Assembly (NCBI GenBank): GCA_009731375.1
Contig: BJOX01000184.1
Location: 15,926 to 79,925 of the forward strand
From: Paulinella micropora
Lineage: Eukaryota; Cercozoa; Imbricatea; Euglyphida
Reading direction: 5' to 3'
Length of the DNA stretch: 64,000 nucleotides
Made by a program: the position numbers and the translations under genes. The notes under the pieces are model-generated. The model was not told the origin of the DNA. It did no database searches and was given only the letters and a program-made list of their open reading frames with translations. This document shows, piece after piece, positions 17,413 through 28,260 of this stretch; position 1 is the first letter of the stretch, and every line of letters starts with the position of its first letter.

Positions 17413-18640
17413 TCAGGCCTCGACCGGGCGGTCGGGGGGGCCTTCCGCCGAACGCGCCCGCTTCCTTTCCGGCCCCCGGGCCGGGCCGCGCTGTGCCGGC
17501 ACCCGGAACCTGGCCTGCACCAACGGCCCCAAAAACTCGAGGCACATGCGCAGCCAGCCGCCGCAACACCGGCTAGCAATCTCCTGGATCGCGCCATAGC
17601 AATCCAGGCGCTGTTGGTGCAGCAGCTGCAAACAGCGCTTGGCCGCAAACAGAAAAATGTCCACCACGGGGTGCCCCTCCGCCAGCGCCGCCTCCGGGCT
17701 GCCGCCGGCGGTGAGCGGGCGCCAGAAGGCTGCCGTGCGCGGCTCGGGCAGTCCGTTGCTGCGCAGGCAGTTCCGCAGCCACGCGACCGTGAGCGGCCGG
17801 CCCAAGGTCGCGTGGCCCGGTGCCCCCGCGCGTTGCAGGTGCTTGGCCAGCAAACACAGGTACGCGTCCCAGTCCTCTACTAGGGCGTCCACCGCGTACA
17901 GAGTCCAATAGTGCCAGCCACCGCGGGGCAGGATGGCACACTGCAGCAGGTCCCAGGCAGTGTGGAAACGCGCGGCGGCCCTCGCGCCCTGCCAGCCCGG
18001 CAGGTGCCACAGCGCCAGGGGGGCGTCGCCGCGGCAGGCGCTGAGAAAGTACAAGAGGGCCGCGTCCGACGCCGCCTCGCCCGGGTCACGGAGGAAATAC
18101 ATGGTCCCCTCATCGAGGTCCGTCAGCGCCAGCCGCAGTGGCCCTCCCTCCCCCCCACCGAGCTGCAGCAGCACGTTGGCGGGTTTTGCATCAAAGGGGA
18201 AACACCCCCCTTTCACGACCACCTGCTTGAGCAACCGGGCGACGGGCTCCACCAAGTCAGTGGCCAGGCGGGGCACCGGTGGGTCACGGCGCACTGCTCG
18301 CCGTCCGCGCACTGGGTCTCGCGGCAATCGCAACCGCGCAGGCCCAGCACGCGCTCGAGGGCCGCGACCAGGGCCCCCGTCCGCGGCACGCGCCGGCGCA
18401 GCCACTTGTGGGCGGTGGGGCCGTGCAGGACCTGGATCTCATACACGGCCGGCCCCACCCCGAGCCGTTGTAGCCGCGCGTAGCCCGCTTCCTCTTCCCG
18501 GGAACAATCCTTCACTAGCTTCAGGGCGCGCTTCCCCCACTTGAACACCGAGCCGTACGTGCCTTGGCCTAGCAAGCGCAGGTCGGCCAAGAGGTCCAGC
18601 GTGGCCTGGGTCCCGACCGGCCCCGTGTAGGCCACCGGGA
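17413..18640 (-). pseudogene. Protein kinase, frameshifted, 5' end lost in a gap
   Basis: The N-lobe is in one frame (18640 to about 18270): a glycine loop LGQGTYGSV, the ATP-binding lysine in ALKLVK, and the alpha-C glutamate in REEEAGY. The C-lobe is in another frame (about 18290 to 17413): the catalytic-loop segment FDAKPANVLL (D, K and N present) and a DLDEG stretch in place of DFG, followed by about 240 residues of C-terminal region ending in a basic tail. The two frames meet near 18265-18300 beside a GGGG run, so a single-base indel is required: sequencing error or true frameshift. The protein start lies in the run of N at 18641-18963, itself bordered by 74 G. The motif set resembles the divergent Ser/Thr kinases of large DNA viruses. 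Substrate unknown. Confidence 0.65.
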
Positions 18641-18963
18641 NNNNNNNNNNNNNNNNNNNNNNNNNNNNNNNNNNNNNNNNNNNNNNNNNNNNNNNNNNNN
18701 NNNNNNNNNNNNNNNNNNNNNNNNNNNNNNNNNNNNNNNNNNNNNNNNNNNNNNNNNNNNNNNNNNNNNNNNNNNNNNNNNNNNNNNNNNNNNNNNNNNN
18801 NNNNNNNNNNNNNNNNNNNNNNNNNNNNNNNNNNNNNNNNNNNNNNNNNNNNNNNNNNNNNNNNNNNNNNNNNNNNNNNNNNNNNNNNNNNNNNNNNNNN
18901 NNNNNNNNNNNNNNNNNNNNNNNNNNNNNNNNNNNNNNNNNNNNNNNNNNNNNNNNNNNNNNN
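18641..18963. other. Assembly gap (323 N)
   Basis: Run of N next to a 74-base G homopolymer; hides the kinase 5' end. Confidence 0.95.

Positions 18964-19037
<74 letters not shown>
18964..19037. repeat. Poly(G), 74 bases
   Basis: Uninterrupted G tract at the gap edge. Its true length is uncertain, because such tracts often end contigs. Confidence 0.85.
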
Positions 19038-19039
<2 letters not shown>

Positions 19040-19924
19040 GGCACCCCTGGGGAGGGGCACGGCCGAGGTGCGGAGAGAGGGGGGGTCGCCAGGCGGCGGG
19101 CGCTGACCAGGCGGAGGAGGCTCGCTCTCCTCCCGCCACGCGGGGGCTGCTGCCACTAGCCTGCTGGCACCTGGCGGGAGACCGTCGCCCCCGCGCCAGT
19201 GGCCCGCGCTAGTGCGCAGGCGGGGGTGGGGAGAGAGGGGCCTCCCGCGTGGCAGGACACGGGCCGCGCCCGGGGCGGGGGGTCGGCCGCGCCCGCGGGT
19301 CGGAGCCAACACGGGCAGGTAGAGCGTGCCTGGCTTTCCCTGGGTGGTTGCCTCCTCTTCCCCCCCCGGCCCACGACCCAGGTCCGTACCCCGGGCGCCC
19401 GCACTAGGAGCTAGTGGACGAAGCAGATGAAACTGGAGCAAGAAGGCACGGACCTGCAAGGCCTGCCAACGCGTACTGCTGACAGAGAAGTCCAGGCCGC
19501 GAAGGCTTACGAAGCCGGCGGTGAAAGGAGTGCTGGCAGGGCCTGGCCGAGGCAGTATGCCCCAAGACGTCGATCCAGGGGGACGGAGTCCGTCCGAAAC
19601 TCGGCCGCACCCGGTCGTTAGTCGGCGGCGCCTAGAACAAAACAGGGGGGGGGGGGGGGGGGGCCCNNNNNNNNNNGGCTCTTAGCCTGTACCGTCAGCC
19701 CCACCAAGGTAGTGGCTTTTGGGCAGGGAGGCTGGAGCAAGGAGTGGGATGAAAAGGGGGTCGGCAGTGAGGTGGGGAGGCTCGCGGACCCCGCCAGGTG
19801 GCGGCTGGCCTGCCCCCTCTGCTTGTTGGCAGGAAGCTCGGCCTCACACGGCCGCCTGGGAAGCGTGAACCTCTTGAACCGGTTACCAGCGACCAAAGGA
19901 AGGCTTCTGGCAGGTCGAGCAGCA
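19038..19924. other. GC-rich region without a supported gene
   Basis: Holds several short open frames of low-complexity composition, a G-run (19645-19663) and a 10-N gap (19667-19676). Nothing recognised. It may include the kinase promoter. Confidence 0.4.
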
Positions 19925-21112
19925 CGAACGGCTGGGCCTGGCCGGCCGGGTGGCACAGCAGGACCAGGTTCTCTGGCCGGGTGGCACAGCAGGACCAGGT
20001 TGGCCGGCCGGGTGGCACAGCAGGACCGGGTTGCCTGGCCCGGTGGCTGTATTCGTCTGGCCGGATACACCCCATTGCATTTTTTCCATCCCTTCTCCCT
20101 TCCCCCCTCTCCCCTCTCCCTTCCCTTCTCCCTTCTCCCTTCTCCCTCCCCGTTGCCAAACATTGTGCAGCCCCCCACCCGGTTTCTTGTGCTGGACACG
20201 GCTCCGGTGCCACCGGTTGCTTTTTCCTTTACAGGCCGCAAAACCAGGCGAATTTTTCTACCCTACGAGAAAAAAAATCTGTGGCCCATAAGTCTGCTGG
20301 TAGCAGGAATCGCACTTGTGGGTCCAGACTTGCCCTGACCTGACCGGTCGGGGTGCACACCTAGGTACATATTGGCATCGGAGCACGTCCTGCCTATCGA
20401 CAACAAATAACTAAATTTATGTTTGTTTCTTTTGTCCGTTTATAGCGGTGTTTATTCCTGTCTACTAGGATGGGCCGGCCGTTCTCGGTGGTGCCGGACT
20501 ATACCCCTCCGGGGTGGCACTTTAGGGCGGCCTGGACCCACAAGTGCGATTCTCTCCAGCGGGACAGTTCTGGGTCACAGGATTTAATTTTTCCCGGTAT
20601 GTACGAAAATTTGCCTGGTCCTGCGGTGAGGAAAAAAACCACCGGTGGCACCCCCTACCTGGCTCGGGTTGGGTAAAAAAGCCGGGTGGGGGGGGCTGCA
20701 CAATGTTTGGCAACGGGGAGGGAGAAGGGGGAAGGGAGAGGGGAAGGGAGAGGGGAGAGGGGGGAAGGGAGAAGGGAGGAGAAAAAGGCAGCGGGTGTAT
20801 CCGGCCAAACGAACATAGCCACCCGACCGGAAAATCCAGGCACTGTATGCCACCCGACCGGAAAAGCCAGGCCCTGTATGCCACCCGACCGGAAAAGCCA
20901 GGCCCTGTATGCCACCCGACCGGAAAAGCCAGGCCCTGTATGCCACCTGGTCGGAAAAGTCAGGCCCCCGTATGCCACCTGGCAGGAAAAGCCCGGCCCC
21001 GTAGGCCACCTGACAGGAAAAGCCCGGCCCCGTAGGCCACCTGGCCGGAAAAGCCCGGTCTCCGTAGGCCACCTGGCGGGAAAAGCCAGGCCCCGTATGC
21101 CACCCGACCGAA
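19925..21112. mobile_element. Inverted-arm repeat element B (about 1.2 kb)
   Basis: Same plan as element A: a 31-bp tandem array on the left (19940-20045), a stretch reading TCGTCTGGCCGGATACACCCC, a pyrimidine-rich array (20090-20149), a CATTGTGCAGCC block, a segment ending GGAATCGCACTTGTGG, then a core (about 20324-20528). The mirror-image right arm has a purine-rich array (20713-20780) and about ten 31-bp units (20815-21112). The core aligns with that of A only after reverse complementing: shared GGCCGGCCGTTC, GGGTGGCAC and GATGCCAAT-TGTACCT blocks. The two copies have diverged considerably, more than the arms' overall plan. The outer limits are approximate. Confidence 0.65.
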
Positions 21113-21460
21113 AAGGGGGGGAGTCCACGCCACTCGAGCCCGGCCGACGGGGTCTTTCCGTGCCACCCGGCCTGCGAGCTCTCGTCCTGTGGCTCGGCGA
21201 ACCAGCATCCAGACCCTAGGGGTGGGCGTGCGGTCCCAGTTGGCTAGCCAGCCGAAAAAAGAAGTGTAGCCTCGCGGGTGGAAGACTGTTGGCTGCTAGC
21301 CTCACCCCCCTGGGTGGCTCTGGCGCCCGGCGCTAGCTCTCGGGGTATTCTTTTTACTCATGACGACGCAGGGCTTGTTTGAGCTGAGCCAGCCAGCCAG
21401 TCGTGGACGGCGTGTCTGTCGGCCGGCGCTAGCTACCCGCTCCCCCGGCGCAGCGCCGGC

Positions 21461-22592
21461 CTAGTCTGGCTGGCTGGCTAGCCACCAGGCGGCGGCCGCC
21501 TGGGCGGCCAACGCGAGCCATGGGAGCGCCCCCCCCGCGCGTCGGGCGGAGCTGGCCTCCTCGCCACGGGGCGCGGTCGCGCTCGGGCCGGGGCTGGCGG
21601 CGGGGCTGGGACTGGCCGCGGGGCTGGGCGGGGGCACGCACACCGCCAAGACAGACTGGCGCGCCGGCCCGGCCGACCAGGCGGCCGCCAGCGTAAGGTC
21701 GGAGTACAGGCTCACCCGGGCGTTGTGCAGGAGCAGCAGGACCTCGTCGTCCGCCGCCGACAGGCACAGGTGCCGGGCCGTGGCCGTGAGTTGTGAAGCG
21801 TTGGCGCCCTTGGCGAGCAGGGAGCAGCCCCCCCCGCCGCCGCGACAGTGCCAGACCTCCGCCGTCAACTGTGAGTCGCCTGGCTCGACGCCGCGCAGCG
21901 CGTAGGTCACGTCCTGGCCCCACGGCAGCGGAGCCCGCAGGCCCGCGCGCGCGAGCTCGGGGACCGCCAGGCTGTAGTTCTGGCCCGGCCGCAGCTGTGG
22001 CCAGTCGCTGGGCGCGGACGTGACCCCCGACGACTGCACAGGGATAAAGGGCGACGATGAAGGCGAATTACTGGTGAGCGCAGAATCCTGGGGCGGCAGT
22101 GGCGACGGCCGCGGCTGGCCGGGAGGGCACGCCTCGGCCGTGACATAGGGCAGGGACACGAGCGTTGTTATCCGGGCCAGACCCGCGGGCACAGCAGTGG
22201 TGGCCGTGAAGGACACGTTGTACGTCCCCAGCAGGTCGTCAGTCGAGTTACAGTCGTGGCCGAACCACACCTCGCCGTGCTGGTCCCGGGTGAGCACTCT
22301 GGTCTGCGTGCGCCAGAGTCCGTCGTTAGCCCAGGCTGCTGTGTGCATTACTTGTTGCGAACGGACNNNNNNNNNNCACTTGCTGCGAACGGACGCTCAG
22401 CGAGTCGCCGGCTCGGTAGGCCAGGGAATGTAAGTAGAAGGCATAGGCGTAGGGTGCACGCACCTGGTAGCAGAGGGTGTCACCCAGCGCGAGATCTTCC
22501 GTGTAGTTCAGGCCCGGCACGACCTCGGGGCAGCTCGCTGAGCCAAGCCAGCCGAAGCTTACTACGAGCCAGTACGCAACGGAAAGCACCAT
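21461..22592 (-). CDS. Type I membrane glycoprotein (signal peptide, C-terminal anchor), split by a 10-N join
   Basis: ATG 22592 begins a signal peptide (VLSVAYWLVVSFGWLGSASC). After about 70 residues the sequence meets a 10-N gap (22367-22376), and the same 17 bases (one mismatch) appear on both sides. The two contigs therefore overlap, and collapsing the overlap keeps the frame open into the 295-residue remainder ending at TAG 21461. Several N-glycosylation sequons (NYT, NVS, NYS, NAS) are present. A Pro/Ser/Ala-rich stalk (SPAASPSPAASPG) precedes a C-terminal hydrophobic segment LPWLALAAQAAAAWWLA with almost no cytoplasmic tail, which could be a TM anchor or a GPI-type signal. The family is unrecognised. 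It is divergent from the EGF gene at 22942. Likely a surface or virion membrane protein. Confidence 0.6.
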
Positions 22593-22941
22593 CCCGGCTA
22601 GGTGGTGCTTCGCCGGACGCACGGGAGGTCCAATGCGTTCGTTGTTATTTGTGTAGGCGGGCTGCTGGCCGGGAGTGGGGGGTGGGAGGGTAGGGGGGAT
22701 AGCAAAGCCGAGGCGAGAGAGAGAGCAGAAAGACCCCCCCCCTCCCCCGTGCGTAGTAGCTCCCTCGCCCCCGCGTGCCACTCTGCCGCCCTTTTCTCGA
22801 CGCAGGAAGTGTGCCACTACCCCTTCCCTTCCCCGCACTTCTTCATACCTTTGCTTGTTCCGCCAAAGCACACGAGAGAAAAAAAGAGCCTCTCTTTCCC
22901 GGCTAAGCGCCAACCGCACGGTGGAACCAATCTTCTCCACT
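22593..22941. promoter_or_regulatory. Divergent promoter region of two surface-protein genes
   Basis: A 349-bp spacer between ATGs on opposite strands, with purine/pyrimidine-rich blocks and a C-run near 22735-22748. No TATA box can be singled out. Confidence 0.35.
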
Positions 22942-25900
22942 ATGCGGGTTCCTGGGTGGTGGTGGTGGTGGTGGCTAACGGCGCCTGTTGTGGCGGATCT
23001 CTCGGAGCTAGGGGGCGTAAGCTCTGTTCCGCTGGTGCTGGACACGCTCGACCTGGGCACGGGCGCCACTTATCCCTGGCCGGTGCCACTGGGGCGGGCC
23101 AGGCATTGCCGGAAGTGGACCCCCCCGCCCTCCGCCGCGAACCAGAGCATACAAGTGCTGATCTTCTGTAGCGAGAGCGCCGGGATCCTGGACGGCTGCG
23201 AGGCTACTGCGACCGACGCGGAGGTACATGCACGTGTCTGTTCTCCGCTGGACCTGTGGGCCCTGCAGAGCAAACATGGGCACGCGCTGGGTTGGACCGT
23301 CGGCCCGGCGAACGCCACCCGCTTTTCCAATTGGACGTGGCAGCAGAGCATGATCGCGTTCGGCCGCAACCAGAGCTTCGCCCAGGACGCCCAACTGGAT
23401 TCGCTGTTTACCTCGGACGTGGGCGACCTGTTGCTCTTTCCTTTGTACGCACTCTGCGCCTACATCCGGAAAGAGGTGAACGTCTTCTACTGGTCGGTGC
23501 TGCGTTGTTTCTACCAAGAGAGTGGGGGGGGGGCTCCGGCGGCGGCTGGCGCTACTGCTGCGCTCGGCTCAATAACCAAGAATTGCCAGGCAAGCATTGG
23601 GCCTGGGAAGAATGCCTAGACCTGCCCCTCCGTTTTACGGGCGGAGGGGACAACACGGCGGAGAGCTGTGCCAGCTCGGGGCTGAGCTTCTGTCAGCGTG
23701 AGTACGAGTGGGTTAGTAACTCGGGCACGGGGCCCAGGCCCTAAGAGCAGACGCCGTATTTGTGTGACTTTTACTGCAGGTGGCCCTGCCGCGGCAACTT
23801 GCCTGAGTCGGCGTGTGCGAGCGCCGCCGACGCCGAGCCGCGCCTGAACTGCACCGACTCGCCGGCGCTGCGCGCCCGCGCGTGTGCGGGAGACCTGCTC
23901 AGCGACGCCGCCACGCCCTGCCGGGCGGGCGAGCTGGCGCTGGCCACCCGGGCGCCGGCCGTGCGCAGCGTGGCCGGCGGCGCCACTGCGCTCGGCTTCT
24001 GCCCGCCGGGCCAGGTCAGCTGCGCCCTGGCGCAGTGCCGCTGCTGGTCCAACGAAGCTGGAGAACCGGGCTGCTGCGCCGCGCACGTCTTTTGTCATGG
24101 ACACGGGCGCCTGTGCGAGCGAGGGGCCTGGCCCGGGCCGGCGGGCGCGGCGCCGTACCACGAGCCGCCCGCCGCGGTGTGCGTGTGCGACCCCGGGTAC
24201 GTGGGCGAGCGCTGCGAGGAACGGGTGCCGCCCGGCACGGGCTGCCACCTGTCGGCGCGCGTGCGCGAGCTGCGCGCCAACGTGGCGGACCTGTGGCCCT
24301 CGGCGTCGCGCTCGGCCAGCGCCACGCCCAGCCTCACGCCCAGCGTGAGCCTGACGCCCAGCGGCACGCCTGCGCCTTCGCGCACGGCGAGCCCGAGCGC
24401 CAGCGCGAGCCGCACCTCAAGCGTGAGTCGCACGCCGAGCGGCAGCCGCACGGCGACACGCACCTCCAGCCGTACCTCCTCCCCCAGCGTGACGCCGAGC
24501 GAGCGGCCGGGCCTGCTGCTGCGCAGCGCGGCGCGGGGCTGGTGCCTGCGGCCGCTGGACCTGGTGTGGGCCGAGTGCCCCCCGGCGCTGCCGGCGCAGA
24601 AGGCGTGGGCCGTCAACTGGGCGCTGGGCCGCGTGTGGTACGGGGCGCAGCGGCTGCTGGCGCCGGCGGAGTACTGGCGCCAGTGCCTGGCGTACCAGTA
24701 CGAGCGCGAGGCGGCCGACGGGGCGGTGCGGTGCGAGCACGGCTTCGGCACCAACTGGACCAGCGACGGCGCCGTGGCGCCGGACGACCGGCTGCAGTGG
24801 CTGCGGGACGAGTGCGGCGACGACGTGCTGGCGCCGCGGGGCGCGGCGTCCACGCTCGTGCGGTCGTCCGCCGGCTGGTCGCTGGAGGCCGCCCCGGCTG
24901 CGAGCGGCGCCGCCTGGCACAACTTGGTGTACTCGTGCGGCGGCGGGCGGCGGGCGCTGCGCGAACCGGCGCGGCTGGGCGACGTGGCGCGGGCCGGCGC
25001 GGCCGGCTGGGCGGCGCTGGTGCTGGTGGAGGTGCCCCTGGGCGCGAGCGTGTCGGTGTCGCCCACGCCGTCGCTGCGGGACGAGCCCTGGGTGCTGCGC
25101 AACAACGACGGGCTGTGCTTCTGGCCCCAGCGCCTGCTGTGGCAGCAGCTGCCCCTGTTCGCGGCCTGCCCGCCGCCGCCGGCCACCCGGGCGCAGGAGC
25201 TGCAGCTGGCCGTGCACGTGCACAATGGGCACGTGGAGTGGCCGGCGGCGGGCGCGACCGTGGCCGGCTACCAGCCCCTGCAACTAGCCCTGGCCCTCCG
25301 TGCCGCCGCGGCGCCGTGCGAGCCCCCGGCGGGGGCGGGCTCGAACGCGCAGTGGCAGCCCAACGACTACCGGGACGCGGGGCAGGCCGTGTTCCTCGAG
25401 GTCACGCCCGGGGGCCACTTCCGCCTCGCGCCGGGTGCGTGCGAGTCGCAGCTGCTGCTGGGCCCGGCCGGTTTCCAGGCGCGCTCGCTGTGCGCCGACG
25501 GGGACTGCCTGCTGACGCCTGCGAGGCCCGGGGAGCCGCCCACGCGCACGCCCAGCCGCACGGCGTCGGGGTCTGCCACGCCCAGCCGCACGGCGTCCGC
25601 GTCGCCCGCGGCGAGCACGAGCTCGACGGCGACGGCGACGCCCACGCCCCCGCGCTCGCCCACGCCCAGCCGGAGCCAGGGGGCCTCCGACAGCTCCAGC
25701 GCCTCGGCCAGCACGAGCGCGTCGCGGTCGGCGTCTGCCTCCCGCCCGGCCAGCCCCTCCGCCTCCCGCTCGGCCAGCGTGTCGCACACGCGCACGGCCG
25801 TGTCCGCCAGCCCGTCGCCGCGCGCCCTGCCGCCGGAGCTGCTGGCCAGCCCCGTCAACCTGGTCAGCTCCGCCGTGGACTTCCCGGGCACCGAGGCGCT

Positions 25901-27827
25901 GGCGTGGGTCGCGGGCGCCGACGTGTGGGCGACCACGTACGCCGCGCAGGGGCTGGACCCGCGCCTGCAGGTGGCGGCGGAGCTGTGCGCGCGGCACCAG
26001 TGGGAGGTGGTACCCGACGAGGCCCGCCTCCTGTACCGGCTGCGCTACTGGCCCGCGGACCAGTACCTCGCGTGCGGCCAGGCCGGCCGGCCTTGCTACC
26101 TGGTCGAGGGCCTCGGCGACGCCACTCGGTGGCGGTTGCAGCCCTACGAGCCCCTGCTCGCCAGGCTCGCGGCCCGCGCGGGCCGCTTGTACACGCTGAC
26201 CGCGCTTTGTGCTGGTGGTCCCTGTGGCTGCCTCCAGACCAGGGACGGCGTGCTGTCGCGGGGTAGCTGTCCCGGCTCGGCCAGTTTTGACCAGGCCTTC
26301 TACCTGCTGACCGCCAACGCCTCGCAGGTGTCGGCCTCGACGTCGCCGTCGGCGTCCGGCACGCCCCAGAGCCGCTCCCGCACGCCCAGCGCGTCACCGT
26401 CGGCCTCCGGCTCGGCGCCCGCTCCGTCCGCCCCGGCGCCGCCGAGCGACGTGATCCTGGAGCCGGCAACCTGGTCGAAGCTAGGCCAGGTCATCACGCT
26501 GCGGGGCCAGGAGGGGTGCCTGTACGCCGACTACGCCCTGGCAGGCGCGCCGACCCTACCGCTGCGCTACCTGCGGACCAAGGACGAGTGCTACGCGCGC
26601 CCCGCCTGGCAGGACGTGGTGTTTGGTCTGTCCGAGCGCGGACACGTGCTGTGGCCCGCGCTGGCCGACCCCGCGGCCTTTGGGCAGCAGGTCACGAGCC
26701 GGACCGTGGCCCAGAGCTACGGGTACTGCCTGACCTGTGCGTCGAGCCCCTGCGCGCTGCAGTCCGCCATCGTGCTGGGCCCGGCGGCCGGCTACTGCGG
26801 CATCGTGGCGGACCTGGCGTGGGGGTTTTATCTGGTGTCGGAGGCGTATTCCGAGCTGTCCGCCTTTGCCTACCTGACGGACGGCCTGGCGCTCGGGCTG
26901 TCCCAGCGCGCCCTGAGCTCGTTCCAGCACCTGAACCCGAATGCGTGCAAGTTGGGGCCACCGCCGTGCCACCAGCTGTGCGTGTCCCAGTACCCGTACC
27001 TGGGGTACAGCTGCCAGTGCCAGGCGGGTTATGTCTTCTCTGCCTCGGGCGTCGACGGACTCTGCGTCAACCAGAACGAATGCGCGGTCGGGACACACAA
27101 CTGCGATGCCCGGGCCACTTGCACTGACACGGTGGGCAGCTTCTATTGTACGTGCAACGCGGGCTACGCCGGCAACGGCGTCACGTGTACCAACGTGAAC
27201 GAATGCGTGGCGTCGACGTGGGAAACCCGCGCCTGCTCTGACCGGTGCGGCACTATCACCAGCCGGCCGTGCGTGTACTGCCAGGATACCGAGGGCAGCT
27301 ACGCCTGCCGCGACTTCCAGCGGCTGCGCATCGAATACGGCCGGTTGTGTGTCGAGATGGACAGCAGCAGAAACTACCAGTTCGCTTCGCCCTGCCGCAG
27401 CCCCTATGACGAGGACGCGGTGCCCCTCTCCCTCGAGCCCGCGGGGTCCGGGGGCTGGGTGGCGTTCAAGCTGGGTAGCAGTTACCTGTACGACAACTAC
27501 TACGGTCGGGGCACGGGGGACAATAGCCTCTATCGCAACCTGGCGGTGTCAGTGACCAAGGACATCCACTATTTCTTTGGGTTTGAAAAGTACGGCTGGG
27601 ACCCGATCACCGACGACGAGTTTGGCCTGCGCTTCGTGCTCCACCCCGCCTCGAACCAGCAGGACTGCGTGCAATGGCGGGTCGCGGACACGCCCGGCAG
27701 CCAGTTACTATTCCTGGTGCCCTGCGGGAACTGTCCGCACACCTGGGGTACCGGCACGGTGTATTATGACTCGAATGCCCGGGTTTATATGGGCTGCTTG
27801 TTTTACTTCACGTACAGCACCAGTTAG
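22942..27827 (+). CDS. Large secreted protein: EGF-like, Ser/Thr/Pro linkers, possible ricin-like modules
   Basis: Begins with a signal peptide (MRVPGWWWWWWLTAPVVA). The frame changes at a run of ten G (23524-23533); the second frame continues to TAA 23742-23744, and the main frame after it, 23760-27827, is in that same register. A GTGAGT donor at 23698 suggests an intron. Acceptor AG at 23745 keeps the frame (48 nt); the better acceptor, TTTTACTGCAG ending at 23779 (82 nt), does not. Domains after the intron: an EGF module (ending GYVGERCEE), three Ser/Thr/Pro-rich linkers of SxTPS type (about 24300-24500, 25540-25830, 26330-26440), repeated Trp/Cys modules resembling beta-trefoil lectin units, then calcium-binding EGF modules (27070-27200) and a C-terminal trefoil-like module. 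This fits a host-surface-binding or adhesin-like role. AATAAA at 27875. Confidence 0.65.
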
Positions 27828-27874
27828 CCAGCACAGTCGCCCAACGTGCACGGGCCCCGGCCCTCCGCTGCCTG

Positions 27875-27880
27875 AATAAA
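27875..27880 (+). terminator. Poly(A) signal AATAAA
   Basis: 47 nt after the stop of the EGF/trefoil-like gene. Confidence 0.6.
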
Positions 27881-28222
27881 GAGTTTCGAGTAGGCTGGTA
27901 GCTTGCCCGGCACCGGCCGGGACGCCTGGTTGGGGCGCCCGAACCCGGCCAACCACTCCGGCTACGAGCCAGGGCCGGGGAGAGGGGCGAGGGGGGGGAC
28001 AAGGGAGGGGGGAAAGGGCGGGGGAGGGGGGCGGTCTGGGCCTCCCCCCCCCAGGCTTTTCCTCCTTTCCCTAGGCGGGCGCGACCGGGCCCGGCACCCG
28101 CACCGTGCCGCCCGTGACTAGCAAAAGCCCTCCCCCCCCTGGGGAGAAAGAAAGCGCGCTAGTCACTTCCTCCCAGCCATCCCCCGGCCATCCCCAGGGG
28201 TGTGCTGGCGTGTGTGCTGGTG

Positions 28223-28254
28223 CGTGTGTGTGTGTGTGTGTGTGTGCGCGTGTT
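28223..28254. repeat. (TG)n tract upstream of surface gene
   Basis: Alternating TG/CG run ending 7 nt before the ATG at 28261; it lies in the 5' leader. The spacer from 27881 also holds G-runs near 27990-28030 and C-runs at 28044 and 28131. Confidence 0.8.
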
Positions 28255-28260
28255 TTGTCG

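Noticed and set aside
18964-19140. Poly-proline N-terminus of the kinase
   Set aside because: It is the translation of the 74-base homopolymer at a gap; other genes here start after such tracts, not before.
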